From Actinomycetes bacterium (lineage in GTDB: Bacteria > Actinomycetota > Actinomycetes > S36-B12 > GCA-2699445), in NCBI GenBank assembly GCA_022600255.1, contig JAHZKU010000077.1:1-10628 (forward strand): a stretch of DNA of 10,628 nucleotides. The letters run 5' to 3'. This document shows, piece by piece, positions 1-6,612 of the stretch. Each line of letters begins with the position of its first letter. Positions within the stretch are counted from its first letter, which is position 1. The notes beneath the pieces are model-generated. The model made no database searches, was not told where the DNA came from, and saw only the letters and a list, made by a program, of their open reading frames with translations. The translations under genes and the position numbers were made by a program.

Positions 1-354
1 GGCGCCATCCTGACTGAAGAAGACCCGGCCAGGCTGACCAGCTAGGGCCACCAAGCGCTCCGCCAGTGTCAGTCCAACCTCGTGGATCGCCAGGTTAGAA
101 GTATGAATCAACTGCTGCGACTGCTGGGCCACCGCGCTGGCGATCGCCGTATGCGCGTGCCCCAAGGATGACACCGCGATCCCGGCTACCAAGTCCAGAT
201 AGCTGCGACCATCGGCGTCCCAAACGGTACTGCCTTCGCCCCGCTCCATCGCGATCGGAGGCGTACCGTAATTTCGCATCATGACGGCATCCCAGCGACG
301 CTGCTGTTCGGCCGTGCGGGTTTCGTTATCGGTCACGGTCTGTGGTGAACTCAT
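1..354 (-). CDS. argD: Acetylornithine aminotransferase, N-terminal part (runs off the left edge)
   Basis: ArgD is a PLP-dependent cytosolic aminotransferase that converts N-acetylglutamate semialdehyde to N-acetylornithine with glutamate as amino donor. Only the first 118 residues are visible; the PLP lysine lies beyond the edge. The fragment has the class-III aminotransferase N-terminus: a Met-Arg-Asn-Tyr-Gly-Thr-Pro segment near residue 26, then a stretch around residues 45-68 reading WDADGRSYLDLVAGIAVSSL followed by GHAH, a Ser-Asn-Leu-Ala segment near residue 89, and VFFSQDGA at 111-118, where ArgD proteins usually read VFFSNSGAE. The start ATG at 354 shares one base with the argB stop (TAATG), so translation is probably coupled to argB. 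The identification also rests on the argC-argJ-argB-argD order. The Q-D in place of the usual N-S before the conserved Gly-Ala is a small oddity, and the rest of the protein would show whether it matters. Confidence 0.93.
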   Translation of the reverse strand, partial: MSSPQTVTDNETRTAEQQRRWDAVMMRNYGTPPIAMERGEGSTVWDADGRSYLDLVAGIAVSSLGHAHTAIASAVAQQSQQLIHTSNLAIHEVGLTLAERLVALAGQPGRVFFSQDGA

Positions 355-1259
355 TAGCGCACCTCTTCGTCTGGCAGGACCATCGTGCCGAAGCCTTCAC
401 TGGTGAAGACCTCCAGCAGCACGGAGTGCGGGATCCTGCCATCAACGACATGGGCGCGTTGCACGCCGCCTTGGATAGCTGTGGCACAGGCCTGCATCTT
501 CGGGATCATGCCAGCGGCAAGTCCGGGAATAAGCTCGTTCAGTTCACTCAGGCTCAGGGTCCGGATCACATCATTGCTGTCAGGCCAGTTGGCGTAGACC
601 CCCTCTACATCGGTGAGCATCAACAACTTGTGCGCATTCAGTGCCACCGCGAGCGCCCCAGCCGCGGCGTCAGCATTCACGTTGTAGATCTGGCCGTCTA
701 CGCCGACCCCAATGCTGGAGACAACTGGGATCAGCCCATCGTCAAGCAAATCCGTCACGAGGTCGGGACGGACATCACTGATGTCTCCCACAAATCCGAT
801 ATCAGTGGGAACGCCGTCAACGTCGGCCCAACGTTTGGTCGCCGTGAACAAGTGAGCGTCCTCACCGGACACCCCAACTGCGAAGGGGCCGTGCTCGTTG
901 ATTAGGGAGACGATCTCTCGTTGCACCTGCCCAGTCAGCACCATCCGTACCACATCAATGGCGGCTGCAGTGGTGACGCGGTGCCCCCCAATAAACTCGC
1001 TCTCAACCCCAAGAGTGTCCAGCATGGCCGAAATCTGCGGGCCCCCGCCGTGTGTGATCACGGGCCGCAGACCCGCCATCCGCAAGAACACGACATCTTC
1101 GGCAAACGCGCGCCGTAGTTCTTCATTAACCATCGCATTGCCGCCGTATTTGACCACCACCGTGGCGCCGTGAAAGCGCTCCAGCCACGGTAAGGCTTGA
1201 GCCAAGACCCCAGCATGGGAGATCGCCGTTTCGCGACTCGTTGTGCGCAAGGTGCTCAT
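354..1259 (-). CDS. argB: Acetylglutamate kinase
   Basis: ArgB phosphorylates N-acetyl-L-glutamate with ATP, the second step of arginine synthesis, in the cytosol. The 301-residue protein has the full amino-acid-kinase fold signature: VVVKYGGNAM with the catalytic Lys37, HGGGPQI at 70-76, GGHRVT at 91-96, NVNADAAAG near 193-201, LTDVEGVY near 215-222 and GMIPKMQAC near 250-258. It ends with AHVVDGRIPHSVLLEVFT before a GTM motif. The length is normal for the family. The start ATG at 1259 is preceded by an AGAAGGG Shine-Dalgarno at 1269-1275. The stop overlaps the argD start by one base. A 147-nt gap separates it from argJ, which is unusual in this otherwise tightly packed cluster. The N-terminal extension before the kinase core could support arginine feedback inhibition, as in arginine-sensitive NAGKs, but that is inference. 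Confidence 0.98.
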   Translation of the reverse strand: MSTLRTTSRETAISHAGVLAQALPWLERFHGATVVVKYGGNAMVNEELRRAFAEDVVFLRMAGLRPVITHGGGPQISAMLDTLGVESEFIGGHRVTTAAAIDVVRMVLTGQVQREIVSLINEHGPFAVGVSGEDAHLFTATKRWADVDGVPTDIGFVGDISDVRPDLVTDLLDDGLIPVVSSIGVGVDGQIYNVNADAAAGALAVALNAHKLLMLTDVEGVYANWPDSNDVIRTLSLSELNELIPGLAAGMIPKMQACATAIQGGVQRAHVVDGRIPHSVLLEVFTSEGFGTMVLPDEEVR

Positions 1260-1406
1260 TCCGGTGGTCCCTTCTGGGCTGGTCGGCTGGCTAGTTGGTT
1301 TGTTGGGCTCCGCCGTGGGGCTGGCTAGTGGCCTGATCGGACGGATCGTCGATGGGACTCCGGGTGTCGGCCTTTGATGCCGCTCATCTCGGTCCCTGGG
1401 GTCTCA
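1260..1406 (-). other. argJ-argB spacer with an 11-bp direct repeat
   Basis: This 147-nt gap is the only sizeable break in the arg cluster. It contains the argB Shine-Dalgarno (AGAAGGG, minus strand, 1269-1275) and two exact copies of GGCTGGCTAGT (plus-strand reading) at 1285-1295 and 1319-1329, 34 nt apart. I see no convincing terminator hairpin, promoter or small gene. An open frame that crosses into it on the minus strand is an out-of-frame shadow of argJ. Confidence 0.5.
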
Positions 1407-2567
1407 CTACGTCGAATAGGCAGAGTTTTCATGGACGTACGCAGTCGTGAGATCGTTCGTCCAGATGGTTGCTGATTCCGCACCCGCCGCAAGGTTGATC
1501 GTGACGTGAACCTCTCGCCCCGACATGTCCACGCGATCGCGATCCTCGCCGACCCCGCCCGCTTTACAGACCCAGATTCCATTGACCGCCACGTCGATCT
1601 GATCGGGTTCGAACGTGACGTTGGTCGTGCCGACCGCACTGACGATCCGGCCCCAGTTCGGATCCTCGCCGAACACAGCACACTTAAAGAGATTGCTGGC
1701 AGCCACCGCCCGACCAGCCGCGACCGCTTCGGCCTCACTCGCCGCATTCATCACCTGAATCGCGATTTCTTTGCTTGCACCTTCTGCATCTGCCACGAGT
1801 TGTCGGCTGAGGCTGGCGCAAACCTGGGTGACAGCACTTGCGAAATCTACGTCTGAAACCTCGATGCCACTGGCGCCGGACGCTAAGAGTAAGACGGTGT
1901 CGTTGGTGGACATGCAGCCATCGGAATCGACTCGGTTGAAGGAGACGTCTACGGCCCGTGCGAGCACCGCGTTCATTCGGTCGGTGTCCACAACAGCGTC
2001 AGTGGTAATGACCGACAACATCGTGGCCATTCCCGGCGCCAACATGCCAGCGCCCTTGGCCATCCCGCCCACCGTGACTCCCCCGATCTGCACCTCGGCA
2101 GTTTTGGGTACCGAATCGGTGGTCATAATCGCCCGGGCCGCTCCTGCTCCCGCTCCAGGCTCACCGGAGAGGGACTGGCTGGCCACCTCCACACCGGCTA
2201 GCAGGGCCGGCATGTCCAACCGAGTCCCGATCAGTCCTGTGGAGCAAACCCCCACCTCAATCGGGCCACAACCCAGCGTCTGTGCCACAAATTCTGCGGT
2301 GGCATGGGTATCGGCGAACCCCTCCGGCCCGGTGCAGGCGTTCGCGCCGCCCGAGTTAAGCACCACAGCATGTAGGGCCCCCGTCGCCAGGCATTGCTGC
2401 GTCCAAAGCACTGGTGCGGCCTTGATGCGATTGGTGGTGAAGACACCCGCCGCGCCCTGGTGCGGACCCTCGTTCACGATCAGGGCAACGTCTAGTTGCC
2501 TGCCGGACTTCAACCCGGCGGCAACCCCGGACGCCTGGAAGCCGGCTGCTGCGGTTACCCCGGTCAC
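1407..2567 (-). CDS. argJ: Glutamate N-acetyltransferase / amino-acid acetyltransferase (ornithine acetyltransferase)
   Basis: ArgJ transfers the acetyl group from N-acetylornithine to glutamate, which makes the pathway cyclic; bifunctional members also use acetyl-CoA. The precursor cleaves itself at a conserved Thr. Here the motif KGAGMLAPGMATML spans residues 171-184 with Thr182 as predicted nucleophile, so alpha (about 181 residues) and beta chains would form. Other family signatures are VTAAAGFQASGVAAGLK at the N-terminus, GVFTTNRIKAAPV near 41-53, VVLNSGGANACTG near 68-80, and FKCAVFGEDPNWGRI in the beta chain. I chose the GTG at 2567, giving 386 residues. It overlaps the argC stop as GTGA, has a GGGGGTG Shine-Dalgarno at 2573-2579, and puts the conserved V-T-A-A-x-G-F at the usual distance from the start. 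An ATG at 2615 would add 16 residues unlike the family. Confidence 0.97.
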   Translation of the reverse strand: MTGVTAAAGFQASGVAAGLKSGRQLDVALIVNEGPHQGAAGVFTTNRIKAAPVLWTQQCLATGALHAVVLNSGGANACTGPEGFADTHATAEFVAQTLGCGPIEVGVCSTGLIGTRLDMPALLAGVEVASQSLSGEPGAGAGAARAIMTTDSVPKTAEVQIGGVTVGGMAKGAGMLAPGMATMLSVITTDAVVDTDRMNAVLARAVDVSFNRVDSDGCMSTNDTVLLLASGASGIEVSDVDFASAVTQVCASLSRQLVADAEGASKEIAIQVMNAASEAEAVAAGRAVAASNLFKCAVFGEDPNWGRIVSAVGTTNVTFEPDQIDVAVNGIWVCKAGGVGEDRDRVDMSGREVHVTINLAAGAESATIWTNDLTTAYVHENSAYST

Positions 2568-3604
2568 GGTGCCACCCCCATGTTGGTAAGCCCCGTTGTT
2601 TCCGGAAACTCGCAAGCCAGATTCGCGTTCTGGACAGCTTGGCCGGCCGCTCCCTTAACCAGGTTATCCATCGCCGAAATGACCGTGACCCGGCCGGTCC
2701 GGTCATCGAAAGCGACCTGCATTTGCACGCTGTTGGAACCCGCTGTCGCCGCGGTGGTTGGCAGCTGGCCTTCCGGCAGCAGGTGAACAAACGGCTCCGC
2801 GTCATAGGCAGCTGACAAGCAAGATCGCAGCTGCGCGACCGCAACCCCCGGCGCGATGCGACCGGTGCAAGTGGCCAAGATTCCCCGGGGCATGGGTGCC
2901 AGACTGGGCGTGAAGGACACCTTTGCCTCACGACCACTGGCCTGACCCAGCGCCTGTTCAATCTCAGGAGTGTGTTGGTGGACGCCACCAATCTTGTAGG
3001 CACTCATGGCGCCCATCACCTCGCTGCCCAGCAACGGCTCGACGGCCTTGCGACCGGCACCGCTTGTACCGCTGGCGGCGACCACCACGATGTCTTCCGT
3101 TGACACGAGCTCCTCGTGCAGCAAGGGGGCCAGTGCCAGCGAAATCGCGGTGGGATAACACCCCGGGTTGGCGATGCGAACGGCGCCCCGCAGGCCTTCG
3201 CGTGCCAGCGGCAACTCCGGCATGCCATAGAGCCAAGCCCCGGCATGTTGACCCCCGTAGAACTGCTCCCAGGCCGCGGCATCCACGAGACGATGGTCTG
3301 CTCCCAGATCAACGACCACAACGTGCGGGGGCAGGCTGGCGGCAAGCTGAGCAGATTGCCCGTGCGGCAGCGCCAGAAACACCAAGTCACAGGCTGCCAG
3401 CGTGACGGGGTCTGTCTCGGCAAAGACCTGGCCAGCGTAGGCTGGCAGTTGCGGGTGCACAGAACAGATTGGTTGACCAACCTTTCCCCCAGCGGCCGCG
3501 ACTTGTATGGCCAAGTTCGGGTGGCCTGCAATCAAGCGAAGCAGTTCACCACCGGCGTAGCCACTCGCCCCCGCTACACCAACTGAAAGCACCTGTTCGG
3601 TCAT
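2564..3604 (-). CDS. argC: N-acetyl-gamma-glutamyl-phosphate reductase
   Basis: ArgC reduces N-acetylglutamyl-5-phosphate to the semialdehyde with NADPH, the third step of arginine synthesis. The 346-residue protein has the nucleotide-binding GVAGASGYAGGELLRL at 9-24, FLALPHGQSA near 76-85, VVDLGADHRL near 98-106, the catalytic Cys149 in NPGCYPT (146-152), the ASGTSGAGRK loop near 177-186 and the active-site histidine in HQHTPEIEQ (209-217). Length is normal. I place the start at the ATG at 3604. The frame is open for 17 more codons upstream, but the family starts within a few residues of the dinucleotide fold, and a promoter lies in that upstream stretch with its predicted transcription start on this ATG. 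It heads the arg operon and overlaps argJ by 4 nt. Confidence 0.97.
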   Translation of the reverse strand: MTEQVLSVGVAGASGYAGGELLRLIAGHPNLAIQVAAAGGKVGQPICSVHPQLPAYAGQVFAETDPVTLAACDLVFLALPHGQSAQLAASLPPHVVVVDLGADHRLVDAAAWEQFYGGQHAGAWLYGMPELPLAREGLRGAVRIANPGCYPTAISLALAPLLHEELVSTEDIVVVAASGTSGAGRKAVEPLLGSEVMGAMSAYKIGGVHQHTPEIEQALGQASGREAKVSFTPSLAPMPRGILATCTGRIAPGVAVAQLRSCLSAAYDAEPFVHLLPEGQLPTTAATAGSNSVQMQVAFDDRTGRVTVISAMDNLVKGAAGQAVQNANLACEFPETTGLTNMGVAP

Positions 3605-3605
3605 A

Positions 3606-3623
3606 TATGCGAGTATACGCATA
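3606..3623 (-). promoter_or_regulatory. Candidate ArgR operator (ARG box) over the argC -10 element
   Basis: The sequence TATGCG-AGTATA-CGCATA is an inverted repeat with perfect 6-bp arms around a 6-bp centre, 18 bp in total, which is the length of a classical ARG box. Its centre is the -10 hexamer of the argC promoter. ArgR with arginine bound represses arg operons from such palindromes, so occupancy here would block RNA polymerase. Position, size and symmetry are seen; the identity of the regulator is inferred, and argR itself is not in the window. I found no clear second box beside it. Confidence 0.6.
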
Positions 3624-3640
3624 CGTTGACTTCGTTTGAA
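3612..3640 (-). promoter_or_regulatory. argC promoter, predicted leaderless transcript
   Basis: On the minus strand, TTCAAA (3635-3640, four of six matches to TTGACA) is followed after 17 nt by TATACT (3612-3617, five of six matches to TATAAT). Seven bases separate TATACT from the argC ATG at 3604, so the predicted transcription start is at or within a base of the A of the ATG. There is no Shine-Dalgarno before this ATG, which fits a leaderless mRNA, a common arrangement in actinobacteria. Confidence 0.7.
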
Positions 3641-3995
3641 CGCCGGTGTCATCACGACGTAAAACCGACAGTGCGGCTCTTCCTCCAGTCAGTCTCTAGA
3701 ACAGTACCTCTGATTATCGGCGACCGGTCCGTCGGCAAAGACCCGATCGATGCCGGAGAACACCTACAGATAAGCATTCCTTCGGCTCGTGCCCGAGTTG
3801 TGCAGCCCAGAGATCAGTCGACGGCAGGCCCCGCGAGACGAATACACTGATCAGCAGTCTGTTGGTCGGATGGGAACCACTGCTCGATGCGCAACTGCTC
3901 CACCAAGATGTTCTGTGGCGCCTGGCTGCGCGCACACGCAGGCAATCGCTGCGGGCTCCGAGACACTGGGTGGCTTCCACCAAGCAATCTCGGTC
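3624..3995. other. Intergenic region between the SsgA-like gene and argC
   Basis: Beyond the -35 element of the argC promoter I see no supportable gene here; the short open frames on both strands have no family-like content and no ribosome binding sites. A small hairpin (GGTGG-CTT-CCACC, 3969-3981) lies 15 nt past the stop of the SsgA-like gene and lacks a T tract, so it is at best a weak terminator. A longer inverted repeat, GATCAGT near 3811 with ACTGATC near 3846, is separated by about 29 nt. Confidence 0.4.
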
Positions 3996-4379
3996 CTAAG
4001 GGGCCAGCAACTCCTGAATCCAACCGTCGACATCGGCGAGCCCGCTTTCGGATCCGTCAGGAACGGCATCGTAAATCGAGGAGATGAACTGCTCAACACT
4101 GCGACGCGCACACTCGAGTTGCGCCTCTCCTGACGGCGAGCTCAGGTCAATGATCACAGCCCCGACGTCAGACCGCAGCCGGATGTCACCTTGCCCGACA
4201 CTGTCAGATAGGGCGTCTCGCAAAAGATCACGTGCAAACACCCATTCGACATCACCGGACTCGGTGAATATGGTCAAGGTCACGGCGTAGGGATCCGACG
4301 GGTCGTAGGCCAGCTGAATCGGCTGCACATCTACGTCGCCCGCTGCGGTAATCAACGTGGGGACTGAATCAACAAGCAT
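3996..4379 (-). CDS. SsgA/SsgB-family sporulation and cell-division regulator (SALP)
   Basis: SsgA-like proteins are actinomycete-specific; SsgB recruits FtsZ to future septum sites in Streptomyces, and SsgA helps place SsgB. The 127-residue protein shows the family core in order: PIQLAYDPSDPYAVTLTIF (20-38), VEWVFARDLL (44-53), a Val-Gly-x-Gly-Asp-Ile-Arg segment (61-67), VIIDLSSPSGEAQLEC (75-90) and an acidic C-terminal helix. Family members are usually about 130-145 residues. I chose the ATG at 4379 because GGAG lies 9 nt upstream (4389-4392) and the family core follows shortly after; the frame stays open to 4658 but that extension resembles nothing in the family. The gene points towards argC, 390 nt upstream of it, and is divergent from the acyl-ligase gene. 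SsgB orthology is likely but other SALP paralogues cannot be excluded, so I give no symbol. Confidence 0.88.
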   Translation of the reverse strand: MLVDSVPTLITAAGDVDVQPIQLAYDPSDPYAVTLTIFTESGDVEWVFARDLLRDALSDSVGQGDIRLRSDVGAVIIDLSSPSGEAQLECARRSVEQFISSIYDAVPDGSESGLADVDGWIQELLAP

Positions 4380-4965
4380 TTCAATGAACTCCAACTCTTT
4401 TGTCTCCCGCGTCCTGCCCGGAACCGGCAGCGAGAAACCCGTATGGGTGAGCGCGGCCAGTTTGTTCACCCACTCGGCGCAGCCGTCAGACCCCAGCGTG
4501 TCCGTTTCGTTACTTTGGGTAGTCGGCCGTGGAACGACTATCGTCTGGCGCAGTGGCGGCATGGGCTGGCGCATGCACATGGACCTGCCGGTACGCGGGG
4601 CAGCCAAGTTCCCAGGACCCACGCCTGGAGCCCCTGCGCAGAGTCGCGAGCTTGCCATGAGGAGACACTCGTTGGCCTAGTCTCCCGTTCGCCGGCACAG
4701 CCACGATGAACGTTGTCGAGCTCACCTTTCGCTCAGCAGCCACGGCCGGATTGGCGTCTGGGCACAGTTCTGACGAGGTAGCAGCGACCCTGGCGGCAGC
4801 CACGACCAGACGACTAGAAGTTCACAGGCCGGGCCACTCACCGTGGGAAAACCGACACGACGGCTCCGGGCGCTTAGGCTATGGCTTGTCCCCGGCCAAC
4901 GAGGCCATCACACCAGCCCCACTCGGTCAGGCAACGAACTAGCGACTACGCAGCGTGAGGAATCC
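4380..4965. other. Divergent intergenic region between the SsgA-like gene and the acyl-ligase gene
   Basis: This 586-nt stretch separates two divergent genes. It holds the Shine-Dalgarno sites of both and a candidate rightward promoter at 4852-4880. An inverted repeat GGAGAC/GTCTCC (4661-4666 with 4680-4685) encloses a 13-nt loop. Open frames here, including one at 4706-4942 on the plus strand, lack a ribosome binding site and family-like content. I saw no tRNA and no convincing promoter for the SsgA-like gene. Confidence 0.45.
4852..4880 (+). promoter_or_regulatory. Candidate promoter for the acyl-ligase gene
   Basis: CCGACA (4852-4857, four of six matches to TTGACA) is followed after 17 nt by TAGGCT (4875-4880, which fits TANNNT). 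The predicted transcript would start near 4887 and carry a leader of about 80 nt to the ATG at 4966. The TTAGGCTA around the -10 looks like half of an iron box, but the other half is absent. Based only on hexamer spacing. Confidence 0.4.
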
Positions 4966-6573
4966 ATGAAGGACGGCAACTGGCTCGACAAACTGCGGAG
5001 CCTAAAGGAAGATCTGCCGGGGCCCGAGATGGCCCTACCGGGTGTCCGCGCGCTCATTTCGTCGCGACTCATGCCCCCGCTCAACCCGGTGGGGGTTCTC
5101 AAGCTCAGTCGAGACCTGCTGCGCTTCGGTCCGTCGCCGGCCATCGGCTATGCCCCAGGCGCGGCCCGCCATCCTGACGCCGTGGCCATCGTTGAACCAG
5201 TCGGGGCGCAACTGACCTTCGCCGAAGCCGAGGATCTCACCCGGCGCTGCGTCACGGGCCTCAAGCAGCGCGGCATCAGCGACGCAGACGCTGTGGCGAT
5301 CTTGGGGAGGAACACCATTGGCTTCGCTTTGGCCATTCCTGCGGTATCGCGCACCGGGGCCGATCTGGTGTACCTGAACCCAGGGTTTCGACCCGCCCAA
5401 ATCGCAGCAATCATCCAAGATCGGTCTGTTTCCTTGGTCCTCGTGGACGACGACCTGGCAGACCGCATTCCACCGGGCACGGCCACGGCGTCCCTACCCA
5501 ACCCAGACACTTGGGCCACCCCGGAACCAACCACCGGCAAGACCGGTTCGAGTCGACACATCATTCTCACCTCCGGCACTACTGGAAAGCCGAAGGGCGC
5601 TGACCGCTCCCGCACGCCGGTGGAATCGGCGGTCTCCCTGTTGGACACGTTGCCTTATCGGGAACGTGATACCCATGTCCTTGCCGCGCCCATGTTTCAT
5701 TCCTGGGGCTGGCTCAATCACCGCTTCACCTCACTACTGGATGCCACCGAGGTCCTCATCCCGCGGCCGACCGCGGCTGCTGTTCTGGATGCAACGGAAG
5801 AACACCGGGCCCAAATCATTGTCGCTACGCCGGTGGTGGTGGCCCGCTTGGCCGATGCTGGCGCGCAAGGCCGCGATCTGAGCGCGCTGCGTGGCGTCCT
5901 TGTGAGCGGCTCGGCCATTCCGGCCACCGTCGTGCGCGACTTCTGCGACAAGTTCGGACCCGTCCTCTACAACTTGTATGGCTCTACCGAAGTTGGGTTC
6001 GCCACCTGTGCGGGGCCATCCGATCTCCTGGCGGCCGCTGATACGGCTGGTCGCCCGCTGCCAGGCGTGACGGTGGAAATCCTGAATTCCCGGGGGACCC
6101 AAGTGGCGACTGGTGCCTCCGGCGAGATTTGGGTCGGCTCTGCGGCCTCCTTCGACGGCTACATCGACGGAGGGGACAAGGATCGCCGTGCAGGGCTTCT
6201 CAGCACCGGAGACCTAGGGCACTATGACCCGGCGGGGCGACTATTCGTCTCCGGACGTGCGGACGACTTGATCATCAGCGGAGGGGAGAATGTTCATCCA
6301 TCTGAGGTAGAGGCCGTACTGCGAGAACACCCCGGTGTGCGGGACGTGGCCGCGGTCGGTCGCACCGATGCGAAGTTCGGTCAAGCTGTGCTCGCGTATG
6401 TCGTGGCACAGGACCCGAACCTCAGTGACGCCGATCAGCAGGCCCTCATCGCGGACCTGGCAGCTTTCAGCAGGCGCGAGTTGGCTGGCTACCAGCGTCC
6501 GCGGGACATCTACCTACGCGCCAGCCTGCCGACCAACGAAACCGGGAAGGTGCTGCGGCGAGAATTGAGATAG
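4966..6573 (+). CDS. FadD-like acyl-CoA synthetase / acyl-AMP ligase
   Basis: A 535-residue ANL-superfamily adenylating enzyme that would activate a carboxylic acid with ATP and pass it to CoA or another thiol. Core motifs: P-loop LTSGTTGKPKGA (201-212), APMFHSWGW (241-249), YGSTE (338-342), STGDLGHYDPAGRLFVSGR (413-431), ADDLIISGGENVHPSEVE (432-449) and the C-terminal catalytic Lys528 in PTNETGKVLRREL. The first 60 residues before the adenylation fold, and the HIILTSGTTGKPKGADRS context, resemble mycobacterial FadD2/FadD12-type long-chain acyl-CoA synthetases. I chose the ATG at 4966: GAGGA lies 4 nt upstream (4957-4961) and the residues before it, in a frame open from 4843, look non-coding. 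The fusion gene follows after 39 nt on the same strand. It may supply an activated acyl group to the same pathway, but that link is inferred from proximity; the acid used is unknown. Confidence 0.9.
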   Translation: MKDGNWLDKLRSLKEDLPGPEMALPGVRALISSRLMPPLNPVGVLKLSRDLLRFGPSPAIGYAPGAARHPDAVAIVEPVGAQLTFAEAEDLTRRCVTGLKQRGISDADAVAILGRNTIGFALAIPAVSRTGADLVYLNPGFRPAQIAAIIQDRSVSLVLVDDDLADRIPPGTATASLPNPDTWATPEPTTGKTGSSRHIILTSGTTGKPKGADRSRTPVESAVSLLDTLPYRERDTHVLAAPMFHSWGWLNHRFTSLLDATEVLIPRPTAAAVLDATEEHRAQIIVATPVVVARLADAGAQGRDLSALRGVLVSGSAIPATVVRDFCDKFGPVLYNLYGSTEVGFATCAGPSDLLAAADTAGRPLPGVTVEILNSRGTQVATGASGEIWVGSAASFDGYIDGGDKDRRAGLLSTGDLGHYDPAGRLFVSGRADDLIISGGENVHPSEVEAVLREHPGVRDVAAVGRTDAKFGQAVLAYVVAQDPNLSDADQQALIADLAAFSRRELAGYQRPRDIYLRASLPTNETGKVLRRELR

Positions 6574-6589
6574 CTACTAGCACCCCAAC

Positions 6590-6608
6590 TTTGGTTAGGC
6601 TACCCTAA
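6590..6608 (+). promoter_or_regulatory. IdeR/DmdR-type iron box
   Basis: The 19-mer TTTGGTTAGGCTACCCTAA matches the actinobacterial iron-box consensus TTAGGTTAGGCTAACCTAA at 17 of 19 positions; the mismatches are positions 3 and 14. It ends 4 nt before the start codon of the fusion gene and covers its likely -10 element, the expected place for an operator repressed by the Fe(II)-bound DtxR-family regulator. The match is seen; actual regulation is inferred. Confidence 0.75.
6601..6606 (+). promoter_or_regulatory. Probable -10 element of the fusion gene, leaderless start
   Basis: TACCCT (fits TANNNT) ends 6 nt before the ATG at 6613, so the predicted transcription start coincides with the ATG. 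No Shine-Dalgarno sequence precedes the ATG, and the start is well supported because the adenylation fold begins soon after it. A -35 match at 17-18 nt spacing is poor, as is common in actinobacterial or regulator-dependent promoters. Confidence 0.5.
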
Positions 6609-6612
6609 CTAA

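Noticed and set aside
342..905. 187-residue plus-strand open frame across argB
   Set aside because: It is antisense to argB, whose motifs are complete on the minus strand; high-GC genes commonly leave such shadow frames.
2568..2615. Upstream ATG giving argJ 16 more residues
   Set aside because: The GTG at 2567 has a better ribosome site, the GTGA overlap with the argC stop, and matches the family N-terminus.
3969..3981. Rho-independent terminator after the SsgA-like gene
   Set aside because: The stem is only 5 bp and no T tract follows on the minus strand.
4380..4658. In-frame 93-residue N-terminal extension of the SsgA-like gene
   Set aside because: The SsgA family core begins shortly after the ATG at 4379, which has a GGAG at good spacing; the extension resembles nothing known in the family.
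4869..4887. Second iron box before the acyl-ligase gene
   Set aside because: Only the central TTAGGCTA matches; about 9 of 19 positions fit the consensus and the right half is missing.
4706..4942. 78-residue open frame on the plus strand upstream of the acyl-ligase gene
   Set aside because: No Shine-Dalgarno before its ATG and no recognisable family; the candidate promoter for the ligase lies inside it.
4843..4965. In-frame 41-residue extension of the acyl-ligase
   Set aside because: The ATG at 4966 has a strong GAGGA site, and the upstream residues cover a likely promoter and look non-coding.
5545..5556. GGTTCGAGTC, resembling a tRNA T-arm
   Set aside because: It lies inside the P-loop region of the acyl-ligase gene and no acceptor or anticodon stems can be built around it.
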